Of a stretch of DNA of 64,000 bases, positions 45,192 to 55,090 are shown piece by piece. The number at the start of each line of letters is the position of its first letter. Within the stretch, counting starts at the first letter, position 1. The notes beneath the pieces were generated by a model. That model was not told where the DNA came from. It saw nothing but the letters and a program-made list of their open reading frames with translations, and did no database searches. Origin of the DNA: Chromatiales bacterium (lineage in GTDB: Bacteria > Pseudomonadota > Gammaproteobacteria > JAGRCI01); contig JAGRGI010000062.1 in the NCBI GenBank assembly GCA_020445565.1, forward strand, positions 16,952-80,951. Direction: 5' to 3'. The translations under genes were made by a program, and so were the position numbers.

Positions 45192-46355
45192 TCAGGGGCG
45201 TTCCAGACGATAGGCGGCCAGATCACCCTCGCTGCCATAGGCATAGACGATGTCGCCAGAAACAAGCGGTCGTGTTTGTATTGGCGATTTGTCCAACTGC
45301 ACCCTGGCGACGATGCTTCCATCCTCCCTCGAGAGCCAATGCAGCCAGCCTTCGAAGTCGCCCACCACCAGGTAATCACCATCCACCACCGGCCCCGTCA
45401 GGGCCCGCGCATGCAGGGCATCCTGCTTCCAGAGCGAGGCCCCGCTGTCTGCATCCAGCCCCTGCACATCACTGAACTCGTCGGACACATAAACCAGCCC
45501 ACCGAATTCTTCCACCCCGGACACCACGGACATCTCCTTGCGCCACAATACGATACCCGTATCGCGAACCAATGCAGCCACCTCGCCCTGGTAGCTGGCG
45601 GCGTAGATTCGGTCAGAGCGCACCACTGGATCGGCGTCCACGTCCACCACGCGTGCCAATTCCGAACGGCCTCGCGGCACGGTGATCGCGCTTTCCCACA
45701 AGGGGCTGCCGTCCACTGTGCGTAGCGCGGCGAACTTGCCATTGGCGAAACCGACATAGACGGCGTCGTCATAAATCACCGGCGTGCCCACTCCGCGCAG
45801 GCTCAGTACCGGTACGGTCTGTTCGAACAGCCAACGACGGTGACCATCTCCAGCCTCCAGGCCGGCCAATTTGCCATCCACGCTGCGAACCACGACCATA
45901 TCGCCGCCACCTTCGGCAGTTGCCAGCACCAAACTGGTGGCCTTGCCGCGCCAGCGTTCGGAACCATCTTCCGACTCCAGGGCGATGACCCCGGCGTTGG
46001 CGGTACCCAGGACCAATAAACCACCGCCGGCTATGGCGGGACCGCTGACCACTTCAACATCCAGGTCCACGTCCCAGGCGGTACTGCCGTCGGCGACGTT
46101 CAGAGCCACGACTTTGCCTTCGTGGTCGGCCGCATAGAGCCTATCGCCGTAGAGCTTGGGTGCGAGATTCACGCGTTTGCCCTCGCTGCCCGCCCCCACG
46201 CTCGTGCTCCAAAGCCTGGTGACGGACATCGGATCCACAAGATCCACCAGGGGGGTGGGTGGCTCAGCATTGTCGTCTTCGCCAAACCAACCGCCGATTG
46301 TGCTGCAACCGCCGAGCACTATCGCGCCAAAGAACACACCCCAGCGCCTTATCAT
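45192..46355 (-). CDS. bamB: Outer-membrane assembly lipoprotein BamB
   Basis: BamB is the beta-propeller lipoprotein of the BAM complex that inserts outer-membrane proteins. The 387-residue product has a lipoprotein signal ending in the lipobox LGGC (Cys about residue 17) followed by repeated PQQ-type blades such as GKVVALNVADGSTAWDVDLD and GVIALESEDGSERWRG. The ATG overlaps the yfgM stop by four bases. Its context between yfgM and der supports the assignment strongly. Confidence 0.96.
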   Translation of the reverse strand: MIRRWGVFFGAIVLGGCSTIGGWFGEDDNAEPPTPLVDLVDPMSVTRLWSTSVGAGSEGKRVNLAPKLYGDRLYAADHEGKVVALNVADGSTAWDVDLDVEVVSGPAIAGGGLLVLGTANAGVIALESEDGSERWRGKATSLVLATAEGGGDMVVVRSVDGKLAGLEAGDGHRRWLFEQTVPVLSLRGVGTPVIYDDAVYVGFANGKFAALRTVDGSPLWESAITVPRGRSELARVVDVDADPVVRSDRIYAASYQGEVAALVRDTGIVLWRKEMSVVSGVEEFGGLVYVSDEFSDVQGLDADSGASLWKQDALHARALTGPVVDGDYLVVGDFEGWLHWLSREDGSIVARVQLDKSPIQTRPLVSGDIVYAYGSEGDLAAYRLERP

Positions 46356-47062
46356 TGCGCGTTCGCCTCACCGCCACCGACGCTGTCCAGTTTCATGCGC
46401 ACCAGGTCGGCACTGACGGTACCGGCAGCCAGAGCCTGTTGGTAGGCGATGCGCGCATCGTCCAGTTCACCCTTGGCCATGTGCAGATCGCCTCGCACCT
46501 CTTCGCGGGCGGCAATGTAACTGCCGCCGGGAATGGAGGAAACCAGTTTAAGGCCGGCATCCAGTTCGCCCATGTCGAGCATCACCCGAGCCAGGCGCAG
46601 TTGTGCAACCAGACGAATTTCTTCGGTATCGCCATTTTCCATGGCCCATGCCAGTCGCTCCTTGGCCTTTTCACCGTCGCCCTTTTCCACATGGAGTTTG
46701 GCCAAGGCCAGTGAGGCTAGTGCGGCGTAGGGGGTGGTGGCGTAATCTTTGATGATTTCGTCGCCCATCCGGACTGCCGCCTCCTGCTTGCCCTCCCGGG
46801 TCGCCGTCAACAACTGCGAAAATTCGGCAGACGCCCGCTGCGAAAGCCCGACTTGGTGATCCTGCCAGGCACGCCAACCAAACACGGCAAGCAGACCGAT
46901 GACGATACCTGCGATAGTGGTGGTGCCATACTCCTTCCACCACTGCTTCAGACGTTCAACGTCTTCATCCTCAGTGATGTGCAGATTGGTCTGAGTCTGC
47001 GGAAACTCGGGGAGTTTTCCCTTCTTGCGTGGTGCTCCCGCAGAGGAGGCTCGGTCTGTCAT
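46352..47062 (-). CDS. yfgM: YfgM-type inner-membrane TPR protein
   Basis: This 236-residue protein has a cytoplasmic N-terminus, one transmembrane helix ([20 protein letters not shown], about residues 47-66) and a periplasmic TPR-like region ([37 protein letters not shown]). In E. coli YfgM associates with the SecYEG translocon and with periplasmic chaperones. It overlaps hisS and bamB by four bases each, in the conserved order. The extended N-terminus rich in Lys and Pro is not unusual. Confidence 0.93.
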   Translation of the reverse strand: MTDRASSAGAPRKKGKLPEFPQTQTNLHITEDEDVERLKQWWKEYGTTTIAGIVIGLLAVFGWRAWQDHQVGLSQRASAEFSQLLTATREGKQEAAVRMGDEIIKDYATTPYAALASLALAKLHVEKGDGEKAKERLAWAMENGDTEEIRLVAQLRLARVMLDMGELDAGLKLVSSIPGGSYIAAREEVRGDLHMAKGELDDARIAYQQALAAGTVSADLVRMKLDSVGGGEANAQ

Positions 47063-48345
47063 GGCTGGTCTCGCCCGAATAGTTCTTGTTGAAAGAATTC
47101 CGCCAGCGCCGATTGCGGCATGCCGGCCTGTTCCCCATCGCTGCGTAGCGGTTTGACCACGACGGTGGATTCGGCTACCTCCTGGTCGCCGAGGATCACG
47201 GCATAGTCCGCCCCGCTACGATCGGCCTTTTTGAATTGCGATTTGAAGCTGCCTCCGCCGCAATGGGTCAATACGCGAAGGCCGGGACAATCGCTACGGA
47301 TTCGCTCCGCCAGCGCCACGCCCTGTGCCTGGGCAGCCTCGCCGCCAAGTACCAGGTATACCGACGGTCCGGAATTTTGCGGCGCCAGTTGCAGGGTTTC
47401 CAGCAACAGCACCAAGCGATCCAGTCCCAACGCACAGCCCACAGCCGGGGTGGATCTCCCGCCCAGGTGCTCAACCAGACCGTCATAACGGCCGCCGGCA
47501 CAGACCGTGCCCTGGGAACCGAGATCGGTGGTGACCCACTCGAATACGGTCTTGGAATAGTAATCGAGCCCGCGTACCAGCCGCGGGTTGACGACATAGG
47601 AGAGGCCGCTGCGATCCAGGTGGGCGGTCAACCCGTCGAAATGCGCCCTGGAATCCGCGCCCAGGAAATCCGCCAACCGCGGCGCCTCAGCCAGCATTTC
47701 GGCCATTGCCGGATTTTTGCTGTCGAGAATTCGCAAGGGATTGCTCCCCAGGCGACGGCGGCTGTCCTCATCCAGTTGGTCGCCATGCGCTCTCAGATAG
47801 GCAACAAGGGCTTGCCGGTATTCGGCACGCTCAGCGGCAGTGCCCAGGGAATTGATCTGTAGCTCCAGATGGGCCTCCAGCCCCAGACGCCGCCAGATGG
47901 CACGGGTCAGCAGGATGATTTCCGCATCGATATCCGGACCTTCGAACCCGAAAGTTTCCAATCCGATCTGGAAAAACTCCCGATAGCGTCCCTTTTGCGG
48001 CCGCTCATGGCGGTACATCGGCCCCTGATACCACAGTCGAAGACTCTGGTTCAGCAGGCCGCGCTCAATGGCGGCGCGCACGCAGCCAGCCGTTCCTTCT
48101 GGGCGCAGGGTGAGACTGTCACCATTGCGATCGTCAAAGGTATACATTTCCTTTTCGACGATATCGGTTACCTCACCGATGGACCGGCGGAACAATTCGG
48201 TCTTCTCGACGATAGGCAGGCGGATTTCCTGATATCCGTAGACGTTCAGTTCGCCTCTGACCACGGACTCCAGATGCTGCCACAAAGGCGTCTGTTCCGG
48301 GAGCAGATCGCGCATGCCGCGGATCGCTTGGATGGATTGTGTCAT
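47059..48345 (-). CDS. hisS: Histidyl-tRNA synthetase
   Basis: HisS charges tRNA-His. The 428-residue class II enzyme begins with [17 protein letters not shown] and has motif 2 around [14 protein letters not shown], the histidine-specific motifs [15 protein letters not shown] and [17 protein letters not shown], motif 3 near [12 protein letters not shown], and a C-terminal anticodon-binding domain. ispG is missing between this gene and rodZ; the 43-base gap is too small for it. Confidence 0.98.
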   Translation of the reverse strand: MTQSIQAIRGMRDLLPEQTPLWQHLESVVRGELNVYGYQEIRLPIVEKTELFRRSIGEVTDIVEKEMYTFDDRNGDSLTLRPEGTAGCVRAAIERGLLNQSLRLWYQGPMYRHERPQKGRYREFFQIGLETFGFEGPDIDAEIILLTRAIWRRLGLEAHLELQINSLGTAAERAEYRQALVAYLRAHGDQLDEDSRRRLGSNPLRILDSKNPAMAEMLAEAPRLADFLGADSRAHFDGLTAHLDRSGLSYVVNPRLVRGLDYYSKTVFEWVTTDLGSQGTVCAGGRYDGLVEHLGGRSTPAVGCALGLDRLVLLLETLQLAPQNSGPSVYLVLGGEAAQAQGVALAERIRSDCPGLRVLTHCGGGSFKSQFKKADRSGADYAVILGDQEVAESTVVVKPLRSDGEQAGMPQSALAEFFQQELFGRDQP

Positions 48346-48388
48346 GAATCAGCTTCAGGCCGGATTGGGCGCGGGATAGTGCAGGCAG

Positions 48389-49447
48389 TCAGCCACCGCC
48401 GACGGTAAAACGCGAAACATTACCACGGTTGAAACGGCTGTGGTCAAATTCCTCGCCGTTGAGCAGCACTATCGTGCCACGGCTGTTGCCCACGGTCACG
48501 GTGAACGGCGGACGGCCATCGACGGTGTGTTCACTTCCCGCCTTCATCAGGCCGGTCAGGCGTCGGCTGCTCTCGGCGTCGCGAACCTCCACCCAGCTGT
48601 CCTCCGAAAACCGAAAGGCCAAAACGGCTTCAGCGTCGTCCAGGAGCGGGGGGATACTCGCTATGCGGCCTGATTCCGGCTCGTCCACGGTTTCCTCCGA
48701 CGCCGGGGTTTCCAAGGGCTCGGCAACTGACTCATCCGTCAGGGAGACGGGTTCCACTTCGCCGGCCTTGCTCCGCTGGCTTCCCCCACGGCTGTAGGCA
48801 TCAACCAGTGCAATAATGGAGTTATCCTCCTCGGCAGGAGCCGGTACCGGCGTGGGCAGAATGGCGTTGGCACTGGGTTCCGGCAGCTCACCCAATGCCA
48901 CTGGCACCTGCTTGGGGTCCATGTTGTCACCGGCCAGCACTGGTGCGGCAGGAGGGGCGGATGTATCGGTATCCGCTTCACCATAGGCCGCGGAAAGATC
49001 GGCGGCGCCAGCCCCCTGCTGATACCAGTGATCCCATGCCCACCAGCCCGCCCCAGTGAGGATAGACAATACGGCCAGGGTGGAAACGATCCCCTTTATC
49101 GGCGCATAACGGCGGGACATAGGCATTGGCCTGTGTACCGAGACATTCTCCGTCTTGGGTGGATCCAGGCTTGGACCACCGATGGCCGCTACCAACGGTT
49201 CCGGGGGCACATCCAACAGCTTGGCATAGGATCTGAGGTAACCTCGGGCGAACACCGGGCCGGGCAAACGCTCGAACTGGTCCTTCTCGAGGGCCTCAAT
49301 GGTTGCCGGAGTGAGGTTGAGGTCGCTCGCCACTTGCTGCACACTGAACTTTCGGCGCTCGCGGATCTCCCGCAGGCGTCGCCCAGGGCTTTTGTCGGCA
49401 AGTTCGCGCTCTACCGCTTCGGTGTCAGGGCTGGCGATCTGACTCAT
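48389..49447 (-). CDS. rodZ: Cytoskeleton protein RodZ
   Basis: RodZ links MreB to the cell-wall elongation machinery. The 352-residue product has an N-terminal helix-turn-helix domain (GRRLREIRERRKFSVQQVAS, RGYLRSYAKLL), a transmembrane helix about residues 115-135 (IVSTLAVLSILTGAGWWAW), an acidic proline-rich periplasmic linker, and a C-terminal DUF4115 beta domain (SWVEVRDAESSRRL...PFTVTVGNSRG). The ATG at 49447 lies 23 bases inside the end of pilW, so the two overlap. Confidence 0.94.
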   Translation of the reverse strand: MSQIASPDTEAVERELADKSPGRRLREIRERRKFSVQQVASDLNLTPATIEALEKDQFERLPGPVFARGYLRSYAKLLDVPPEPLVAAIGGPSLDPPKTENVSVHRPMPMSRRYAPIKGIVSTLAVLSILTGAGWWAWDHWYQQGAGAADLSAAYGEADTDTSAPPAAPVLAGDNMDPKQVPVALGELPEPSANAILPTPVPAPAEEDNSIIALVDAYSRGGSQRSKAGEVEPVSLTDESVAEPLETPASEETVDEPESGRIASIPPLLDDAEAVLAFRFSEDSWVEVRDAESSRRLTGLMKAGSEHTVDGRPPFTVTVGNSRGTIVLLNGEEFDHSRFNRGNVSRFTVGGG

Positions 49448-50186
49448 TGCGCTCCAACTCCAAAAGCATTCCGGTCTCCTCGGAGTCCGTAAAGGTATTC
49501 TTCAACAACTGGGCGTAGCTTCCGGCGGCATTGCGGTCACCCAGCCTTCGCTCGATCTGCACCCCCAACCATAGCGATTGTGCGGTATGCGACGCCACCT
49601 CCTGGTAGCGCTGAAGATAGGCCCGGGCCCGGAGAAAGTCTCCTGCATCAAACATCAATTTCGCCATCGGGTACAGAGCCGGTGCGAAACGCGAGCCTGC
49701 CTGAAGTGCCCGACGAAAATAACGCTCTGCCTTGGCGGTATCGTTTTCTCCCAAGGCGCAGTTGCCGGCATTGGTATAAGCAATCCAGGGGCTTGGATAC
49801 AGGGGATCGCTTGCGGCAGCGATGAAACGTTCTTCCGCTTCGTCTACGCGACCTTGGCGACATAGAAATCCACCGTAGTTGTTCAAGGCACCGGATATCT
49901 GCCCCTTCTGGTTTACCGAAATACGATAGTGCTTTTCGGCACGCTCGTTTTCGCCAAGACGTTCATAGAGTACCGCAATCGCACTATTGGCGTCGGCATT
50001 GTCTGAGTCGAGCTTCAACGCCCGGTTGAGTTTGTCCAACGCCAAGGCATAGTTACCTTCCTGCATATAGCCCACACCCAATTGGGTGTAGATGCTGACA
50101 GACTCCTCCAGGCGCCTGTCCGTCGCCGTCGGCGCGGCGGCACACCCCACCAGCAGCAAGCTCAAAGCCACGACGAGCGGAACCAT
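49425..50186 (-). CDS. pilW: Type IV pilus biogenesis lipoprotein PilW/PilF
   Basis: PilW/PilF is the TPR lipoprotein that helps the PilQ secretin assemble. The 253-residue product has a lipoprotein signal with lipobox LVGC (Cys about residue 15) and six TPR-like units, including LGVGYMQEGNYALALDKLNRAL and ALNNYGGFLCRQGRVDEAEERF. The ATG at 50186 overlaps the rlmN stop; a GTG directly before it is possible. The order rlmN-pilW-rodZ is common in gammaproteobacteria. No other pilus gene lies in the window. Confidence 0.92.
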   Translation of the reverse strand: MVPLVVALSLLLVGCAAAPTATDRRLEESVSIYTQLGVGYMQEGNYALALDKLNRALKLDSDNADANSAIAVLYERLGENERAEKHYRISVNQKGQISGALNNYGGFLCRQGRVDEAEERFIAAASDPLYPSPWIAYTNAGNCALGENDTAKAERYFRRALQAGSRFAPALYPMAKLMFDAGDFLRARAYLQRYQEVASHTAQSLWLGVQIERRLGDRNAAGSYAQLLKNTFTDSEETGMLLELERNESDRQP

Positions 50187-51265
50187 CACCCCGCCATCGC
50201 AGCCGCGTTGCGTTCGGTCCGCCGGCTACGATCGTCCACCTTGCCCACTAGCTGACCACAAGCGGCATCGATGTCATCGCCGCGGGTACGCCGGGTGGTA
50301 ACGATCAGCCCCTTGCCCACGAGGTATTCGCCAAACGCAGCAATGGCCTGGGCCGAAGAGCGGCGATAGCGGGTCTCAGGGAACGGATTGAAGGGAATGA
50401 GATTGATCTTTGCCGGAAAATTGCGCATCAAACGGGCGAGTTCGCGGGCATGCTCCGGCCGGTCGTTGACGCCGTCGAGCATCACATATTCCACGGTGAC
50501 CTTGCGCCTGCCCTGTCCGATGTAATCGCTACACGCCTTGAGCAGCGGAGCGATGGGGTATTTTCGATTGAGCGGCACCAGTTGATTGCGAAGGTCATCG
50601 TTGGGCGCATGCAGAGACAGAGCCAGGCTCACGTCACTGACCTGAGCCAGACGCTCCAGGGCCGGGATCACGCCCGCAGTGCTGAGGGTCACGCGGCGCT
50701 TGGACAGGCCGTAGGCGAAATCATCCATCATCACGTTGCTCGCCATGACGACATTGTTGAAATTCAACAGGGGCTCGCCCATACCCATGAGAACCACGTT
50801 GCTGACACGCTGCTGCTCCCCAACCTCTTTGTTGGCGAACCAGACCTGGCCGACGATCTCCGCGCTGCTCAGGTTGCGGTTGAAGCCCTGCTGGGCAGTG
50901 GAGCAAAAGGTACAGTCCAGGGCACAACCCACCTGAGAGGAAACGCACAGGGTGTTGCGGCGTTCCTCAGGTATGAATACCGTTTCCACACGGTTGCCGC
51001 AGGGCAGTTCCAGCAGCCACTTGCGCGTCCCGTCGGCAGAGATCTGGGCATGGATAGCCGTGGGACCGCGAATCTCTGCCACCTCCGCCAGACGCTGGCG
51101 CAGGGTCTTGCTGAGGTTGGTCATGGCATCGAAATCGTCCACCCAGAGCTGGTGGATCCACTTCATCACCTGTGTGGCACGAAAGGATTTTTCGCCCATT
51201 GAGGCGAAAAACGCCTCCATGGCAGGGCGATCCAGACCGAGCAAATTGACCTTTTCAGGAGTCAC
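50186..51265 (-). CDS. rlmN: Dual-specificity rRNA/tRNA adenine-C2 methyltransferase RlmN
   Basis: RlmN is a radical-SAM enzyme that methylates A2503 of 23S rRNA and A37 of some tRNAs. The 359-residue product has the radical-SAM cysteines in [14 protein letters not shown], the motif [14 protein letters not shown] and the methyl-carrying Cys region [12 protein letters not shown] use the GTG at 51265 because the protein then begins [13 protein letters not shown], matching E. coli RlmN; the longer frame runs through ndk. It starts seven bases after the ndk stop and overlaps pilW. Confidence 0.96.
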   Translation of the reverse strand: MTPEKVNLLGLDRPAMEAFFASMGEKSFRATQVMKWIHQLWVDDFDAMTNLSKTLRQRLAEVAEIRGPTAIHAQISADGTRKWLLELPCGNRVETVFIPEERRNTLCVSSQVGCALDCTFCSTAQQGFNRNLSSAEIVGQVWFANKEVGEQQRVSNVVLMGMGEPLLNFNNVVMASNVMMDDFAYGLSKRRVTLSTAGVIPALERLAQVSDVSLALSLHAPNDDLRNQLVPLNRKYPIAPLLKACSDYIGQGRRKVTVEYVMLDGVNDRPEHARELARLMRNFPAKINLIPFNPFPETRYRRSSAQAIAAFGEYLVGKGLIVTTRRTRGDDIDAACGQLVGKVDDRSRRTERNAAAMAG

Positions 51266-51272
51266 AAAGGCT

Positions 51273-51704
51273 TTACCGCGTGCGAGGACAGATGCCGCCG
51301 TCGCCAAAGAAGAATTCGATTTCGGCCTTCGCCGTGTCAGGACCGTCGGAGCCATGCACGGCGTTCTCGTCCACCGTTTCAGCAAAATCGGCTCGAATCG
51401 TGCCAGGGGCGGCATCCTTCGGATTGGTGGCCCCCATGATTTCCCGATTGCGGCTGATGGCCGACTCTCCCTCCAGGACCTGCACCATCACCGGGCCGGA
51501 GATCATAAACTCCACCAAATCAGCGAAAAACGGCCGCTGCCTGTGCACGGCATAGAATGCCTCGGCCTGCTCGCGCGTCAGATGGACCATGCGCGCTGCG
51601 ACAATACGCAGACCGGCCGATTCAAAGCGACCGTAGATCTGACCAATCGCGTTCTTGGCCACGGCATCCGGCTTGATGATGGAAAATGTGCGTTCGATCG
51701 CCAT
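51273..51704 (-). CDS. ndk: Nucleoside diphosphate kinase
   Basis: Ndk transfers phosphate between nucleoside tri- and diphosphates. The 143-residue product has exactly the usual length, begins [18 protein letters not shown] and carries the active-site histidine in NAVHGSD (about residue 117). The ATG at 51704 has GGAG six bases upstream; the frame upstream of it is not conserved. It is the first gene of the ndk-der operon and has its own candidate promoter. Confidence 0.98.
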   Translation of the reverse strand: MAIERTFSIIKPDAVAKNAIGQIYGRFESAGLRIVAARMVHLTREQAEAFYAVHRQRPFFADLVEFMISGPVMVQVLEGESAISRNREIMGATNPKDAAPGTIRADFAETVDENAVHGSDGPDTAKAEIEFFFGDGGICPRTR

Positions 51705-52035
51705 GAATTGCTCCGTGGGCGCGTTGCAGTTGCCCCAATTCTGGGCGGGAAAACCCTGATCGGCAAGCACTGGCTAAAACCGATAGTGTAAGGCCGGCGG
51801 GGGCTGGCTATCAATTGCCGGGTCGCAACAACCCAGGACATAATCATGCTGAAGCAGGATTTTGGCCCCAGATAGAGAAGTCCTGGTAACGCATCCTCCG
51901 AACAATACCGTAGCCGTGGTCCAAATAGTCGTTCCAGGGCAGCGGAAGATAGCCTGTCACCCTTCGACTCTAAAGGCAACTTTTCGGTAACCCAGCGTTT
52001 TTGCCTGGATAATGTGGCAGGGCAGCTCCGTCCGC
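51705..52035. other. Intergenic region between dsrS and ndk
   Basis: This 331-base stretch holds the candidate ndk promoter. I see no convincing open frame, tRNA or strong terminator hairpin after dsrS. An imperfect inverted repeat around CCGGGT...ACCCAG lies near 51821-51839 but has no T-tract. Confidence 0.5.
51785..51814 (-). promoter_or_regulatory. Candidate sigma70 promoter of ndk
   Basis: On the minus strand TTGATA (51814-51809, five of six to TTGACA) is followed after 18 bases by TACACT (51790-51785, four of six to TATAAT). The predicted start is near 51778, giving a leader of about 74 bases. It is predicted by eye and fits the gap after the dsr operon. Confidence 0.45.
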
Positions 52036-53181
52036 TTACAGGGAAGCTTTGGTGAGGGTATCGATCTGAGCGAAGATGGGGGCGCTGACCGGGGTAAGTT
52101 TTTTACGCATCAGGCTGCCGATGGCGGTACTTTTGGAGAAGATCGGCCGGACCACGGGATAACCGAGACGCGCAAGGATCAATAAGGCCCGTACGTCGGA
52201 TTCCAGTTCCGGCACGGTCTCCAACAGCGCTTTCAGGCCGCTGGGGCATTTCAGGCGCACCACGTCCTGACCCTTGCACAGGGCCTCGGCATCGGCCAGT
52301 AACTCATCGATTATGCAGTCATTTTCACAGTCTGGAAGCAGGTGACTGAAGTAAGTGGCCAAGGTATCCAACAGCAGATTGACCACATCCTGATTGAAGG
52401 GCTTGGACAGTATGCTGCGTGCCGTATCCAGGTAGGTCTGACCGGCAGGCGAGATGGTTCGCAACAGGGCCCGTGCGAAGGGATTGCCACTTTCGGCCAT
52501 GGCCCCTAGCCGCCCGGCCACGGCTTCGGCATCGCTGCGGGCGCGCTTGAGTTCAGGAAAATCATCCGGAGAGGAGATCAGGAAACCCAGCAGGAAGGCA
52601 TTCTTGCGCTGGCCACGCTTCCAGATCGACGCCTTGGCAGCAGTATCAATGAGGTCGGGCTCGGACAGGGCCAGCCGAACGCTCTCGATCATCATCGCCG
52701 GCTCATCCTCGAAAGCCAAGTGTTCCACCAGATGCTCGGCCAGAACCTTGCCCATGGGGGCCTTGCGTATGGCCTCCCAGCGCAGCATCTGCCTCGCCAT
52801 CTCGGAGGTGGGTTCGATCCACCAGGCACGCCGGGCCAGCTCATCGGTGAGCCCGGGGGAATTGACGACCGCCATGACGGCTTCCGGCTCACCCAGCAAC
52901 AGGAGCTGCTCAAGGTTATCGTCACGGGTCTGCCCCATGCGGGTCCAGCGCTTGAGAAAAACAGGGTAACCGCCGGGAGAACCAAGCACATGACCGGATA
53001 ACATCTGCCGTACCTTGACCAGGTATTTGTCGTCCCTGCAGTTCGGCGTCAGTGGGACTTTGGCCTCACCCTTTTCGGACAGGGCGTGGACCGTCATGGT
53101 CGACTCGTTGATACGTATAGCCTGCGGACTGTTGGCCAACAGCACGTTTAGTCGCAGAGCGTCTTCACCGGAGAGGTCCAT
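52036..53181 (-). CDS. dsrS: DsrS, dsr-operon accessory protein
   Basis: This 381-residue soluble protein is mostly helical, without a signal peptide or recognised catalytic motif. Its place as the last gene of the operon, 12 bases after dsrR, and its length match DsrS of purple sulfur bacteria. Segments such as LGSPGGYPVFLKRWTRMGQ and AWWIEPTSEMARQMLRWEAIR are in a normal reading context. In A. vinosum DsrS is reported as a cytoplasmic protein with a minor influence on dsr expression; the mechanism is not established. Confidence 0.85.
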   Translation of the reverse strand: MDLSGEDALRLNVLLANSPQAIRINESTMTVHALSEKGEAKVPLTPNCRDDKYLVKVRQMLSGHVLGSPGGYPVFLKRWTRMGQTRDDNLEQLLLLGEPEAVMAVVNSPGLTDELARRAWWIEPTSEMARQMLRWEAIRKAPMGKVLAEHLVEHLAFEDEPAMMIESVRLALSEPDLIDTAAKASIWKRGQRKNAFLLGFLISSPDDFPELKRARSDAEAVAGRLGAMAESGNPFARALLRTISPAGQTYLDTARSILSKPFNQDVVNLLLDTLATYFSHLLPDCENDCIIDELLADAEALCKGQDVVRLKCPSGLKALLETVPELESDVRALLILARLGYPVVRPIFSKSTAIGSLMRKKLTPVSAPIFAQIDTLTKASL

Positions 53182-53193
53182 CAGTGCGGTGGT

Positions 53194-53502
53194 TCAACTG
53201 CTCTGGGAGTAATTGGCATCGTTGGGGTTCATGAAAATGAATCGATGGTCGCCGGGTTCAATCTCTACAAAATCCAGAGTAGTACCATTAAGAAGGTCCT
53301 TGTAGGCAGGGGAGATCACAATCTCCACACCCTCGCTGACTACGCTGATATCGGTGTCGGAACGGTCATCGAAACCCATCATGTAATGTAGAGAACCGTC
53401 GGGTTTGCGTTCAGCCGCCATGCGCAAAGCCATTCCTTCAGTGCCGCCTTCTCGAGCCGCGTGTTGAATTTGCTTGGCCGCCGCGGCCGTAACCTTGAAC
53501 AT
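53194..53502 (-). CDS. dsrR: DsrR, IscA-like protein without cluster-binding cysteines
   Basis: DsrR has the A-type iron-sulfur carrier fold: the 102-residue product begins MFKVTAAAAKQIQHAAREGG and ends LDFVEIEPGDHRFIFMNPN. It contains no cysteine at all, so it cannot bind a cluster as IscA does. This loss is known for A. vinosum DsrR, where the protein supports dsr expression after transcription. It lies between dsrN and dsrS, as in other sulfur oxidizers. Confidence 0.93.
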   Translation of the reverse strand: MFKVTAAAAKQIQHAAREGGTEGMALRMAAERKPDGSLHYMMGFDDRSDTDISVVSEGVEIVISPAYKDLLNGTTLDFVEIEPGDHRFIFMNPNDANYSQSS

Positions 53503-53560
53503 CTATAAACCTCCCGTCGGGTTCGGCGTACTCGCCCGCTGGCAACGAGTCAGGAATCTA

Positions 53561-54940
53561 TTATTCGGTGGGCCGGCGACAACGTCGCAGGTAATCGACG
53601 AAACGCGTTGCCCAGGCTTGGCCCGGCACGCTGCGTAGATGGGTATAGCCTGCAAGTACCTTTCGGTATACCAAGCCATCATTTTCGCCATCGATTCCGG
53701 CACCACGTTTTACCCGGTAAGCATACCGCAAACCCGGCGCGATGTTTTCCAGACGGGAATAGTGGAATTCATGGGCACGCACCTCGCCCACGGCGGGCGC
53801 TCCACCCCAGGGGTGATCGGATGTCTCCTCCAACCTTACGTAACCCCGCCCTTGCGGTCTTGCGTGCATCACAGCATCGACCGGTAACGCGCCAACCATT
53901 TGCCGGGTTTGGCCTTTCCAAGATATGGAACGGCCAAGATACATTAATCCCCCGCATTCCGCATAAACCGGCAGGCCGTCCTCAATGGCAGTGGCGATCT
54001 CTCCACGCAAGGATTGATTCGCCTCCAACTCCGCCATACAGGTTTCCGGAAATCCGCCCCCCAGAAACAGACCGTCCAGCGGCGGTAGTCGGGCGTCGGT
54101 CAGTGTGTTGACGACGACGATCTCTGCACCCGCTTGCTCCAGTGACTCCAGATCGCCGGGATAGTAAAAACCAAATGCTTTGTCTTTCGCAATTCCGATT
54201 CTGATTCGAGTCGCCCCCATCGATAACGCTTCCACGGCCCCAAGTTTGGGTACCGAGGGCGCCAAGCCCGCCACGTCCATCACGCGATCCAACTCCACCG
54301 ACTCGGCCACACGAGCTGCGATCGTGGCAATTCGATGATCCGCTGCTTGCGCCTCGTTGGAAGGGATCAGGCCCAGGTGACGTTCGTCTATCGCCAGCTC
54401 GTCAAAACGATGAACAGCCCCCAGCACAGGCATCTCGGTGTAATGTTCGATGACCGAACGCAATTTGGCTTCGTGTCGCGATCCACCCAACTGATTGAGA
54501 ATAACGCCGGCAATACGAACCTTGGGCTCGAAATGTTGATACCCCAGGATCAGAGGCGCGATACCCCTCGTCATGCCGCGGGCGTCCAACACCAGGACCA
54601 CCGGTGCGCCCAGGGCCTGGGCTACCGCAGCATTGCTATTGCCACCATCCAGATCGAGTCCATCGAAAAGACCCTTGTTGCCTTCCAAAAGCCCGACGTC
54701 CGCAGTCTGCATACGCCGATGGAATTCGCTCTCGATAGTCGAAAAATCGGACAGAAAGGGATCCAGATTGTAGCAGGGACGTCCAGCCGCCCTCCCCAAC
54801 CACAAGGGGTCAATAAAATCCGGGCCTTTCTTGAACGGTTGGACCTTTAGACCCCGCTGATGAAGGGCGGCACACAGACCGATGCTGAGGGTCGTCTTGC
54901 CCGAGGACTTGTGGGCAGCGGAGATATACAGGTAGGCCAT
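53561..54940 (-). CDS. dsrN: DsrN, siroheme amidase (cobyrinate a,c-diamide synthase family)
   Basis: DsrN amidates siroheme to siro(heme)amide, the prosthetic group of DsrAB. The 459-residue product has a P-loop (AAHKSSGKTTLSIG), GPDFIDPLWL, and a C-terminal class I glutamine amidotransferase domain with the nucleophile Cys in YAECGGLMYLG. The ATG at 54940 opens directly at the conserved MAYLYISAAH; a TTG at 54973 is the alternative. A very strong stem-loop lies upstream, between this gene and dsrP, so dsrNRS may be expressed at a lower level than the rest. Confidence 0.95.
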   Translation of the reverse strand: MAYLYISAAHKSSGKTTLSIGLCAALHQRGLKVQPFKKGPDFIDPLWLGRAAGRPCYNLDPFLSDFSTIESEFHRRMQTADVGLLEGNKGLFDGLDLDGGNSNAAVAQALGAPVVLVLDARGMTRGIAPLILGYQHFEPKVRIAGVILNQLGGSRHEAKLRSVIEHYTEMPVLGAVHRFDELAIDERHLGLIPSNEAQAADHRIATIAARVAESVELDRVMDVAGLAPSVPKLGAVEALSMGATRIRIGIAKDKAFGFYYPGDLESLEQAGAEIVVVNTLTDARLPPLDGLFLGGGFPETCMAELEANQSLRGEIATAIEDGLPVYAECGGLMYLGRSISWKGQTRQMVGALPVDAVMHARPQGRGYVRLEETSDHPWGGAPAVGEVRAHEFHYSRLENIAPGLRYAYRVKRGAGIDGENDGLVYRKVLAGYTHLRSVPGQAWATRFVDYLRRCRRPTE

Positions 54941-55043
54941 GCATTTGGAACCAAATCCGGAAACCCGGTTCAACGTCGGAGGTATTCCGGAGATTGCCTA
55001 CGGAGAGCGGATGCGGCAGAGGTTGAGTTAGGAATTTTAATGA

Positions 55044-55083
55044 GAAAATGCGGAAAAAACCCGTGGGTTCTTCCCGCATTTTC
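55044..55083 (-). terminator. Strong stem-loop after dsrP (attenuator or processing site)
   Basis: Two 19-base arms (55044-55062 and 55065-55083) pair over their full length, with only two G-U wobbles when read as the minus-strand transcript. The inner part is GAACCC-AC-GGGTTTTTT, which looks like an intrinsic terminator with a T-run. It begins seven bases after the dsrP stop. Because dsrNRS lie downstream, partial termination or protection of the upstream mRNA end is likely. Confidence 0.75.
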
Positions 55084-55090
55084 CGGCTCA

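Noticed and set aside
51705..52035. Terminator after dsrS
   Set aside because: The only inverted repeat there is imperfect and has no T-tract on the minus strand.
53194..53502. dsrR as a functional IscA-type cluster carrier
   Set aside because: No cysteine is present, which matches the known cysteine-free DsrR and not an IscA.
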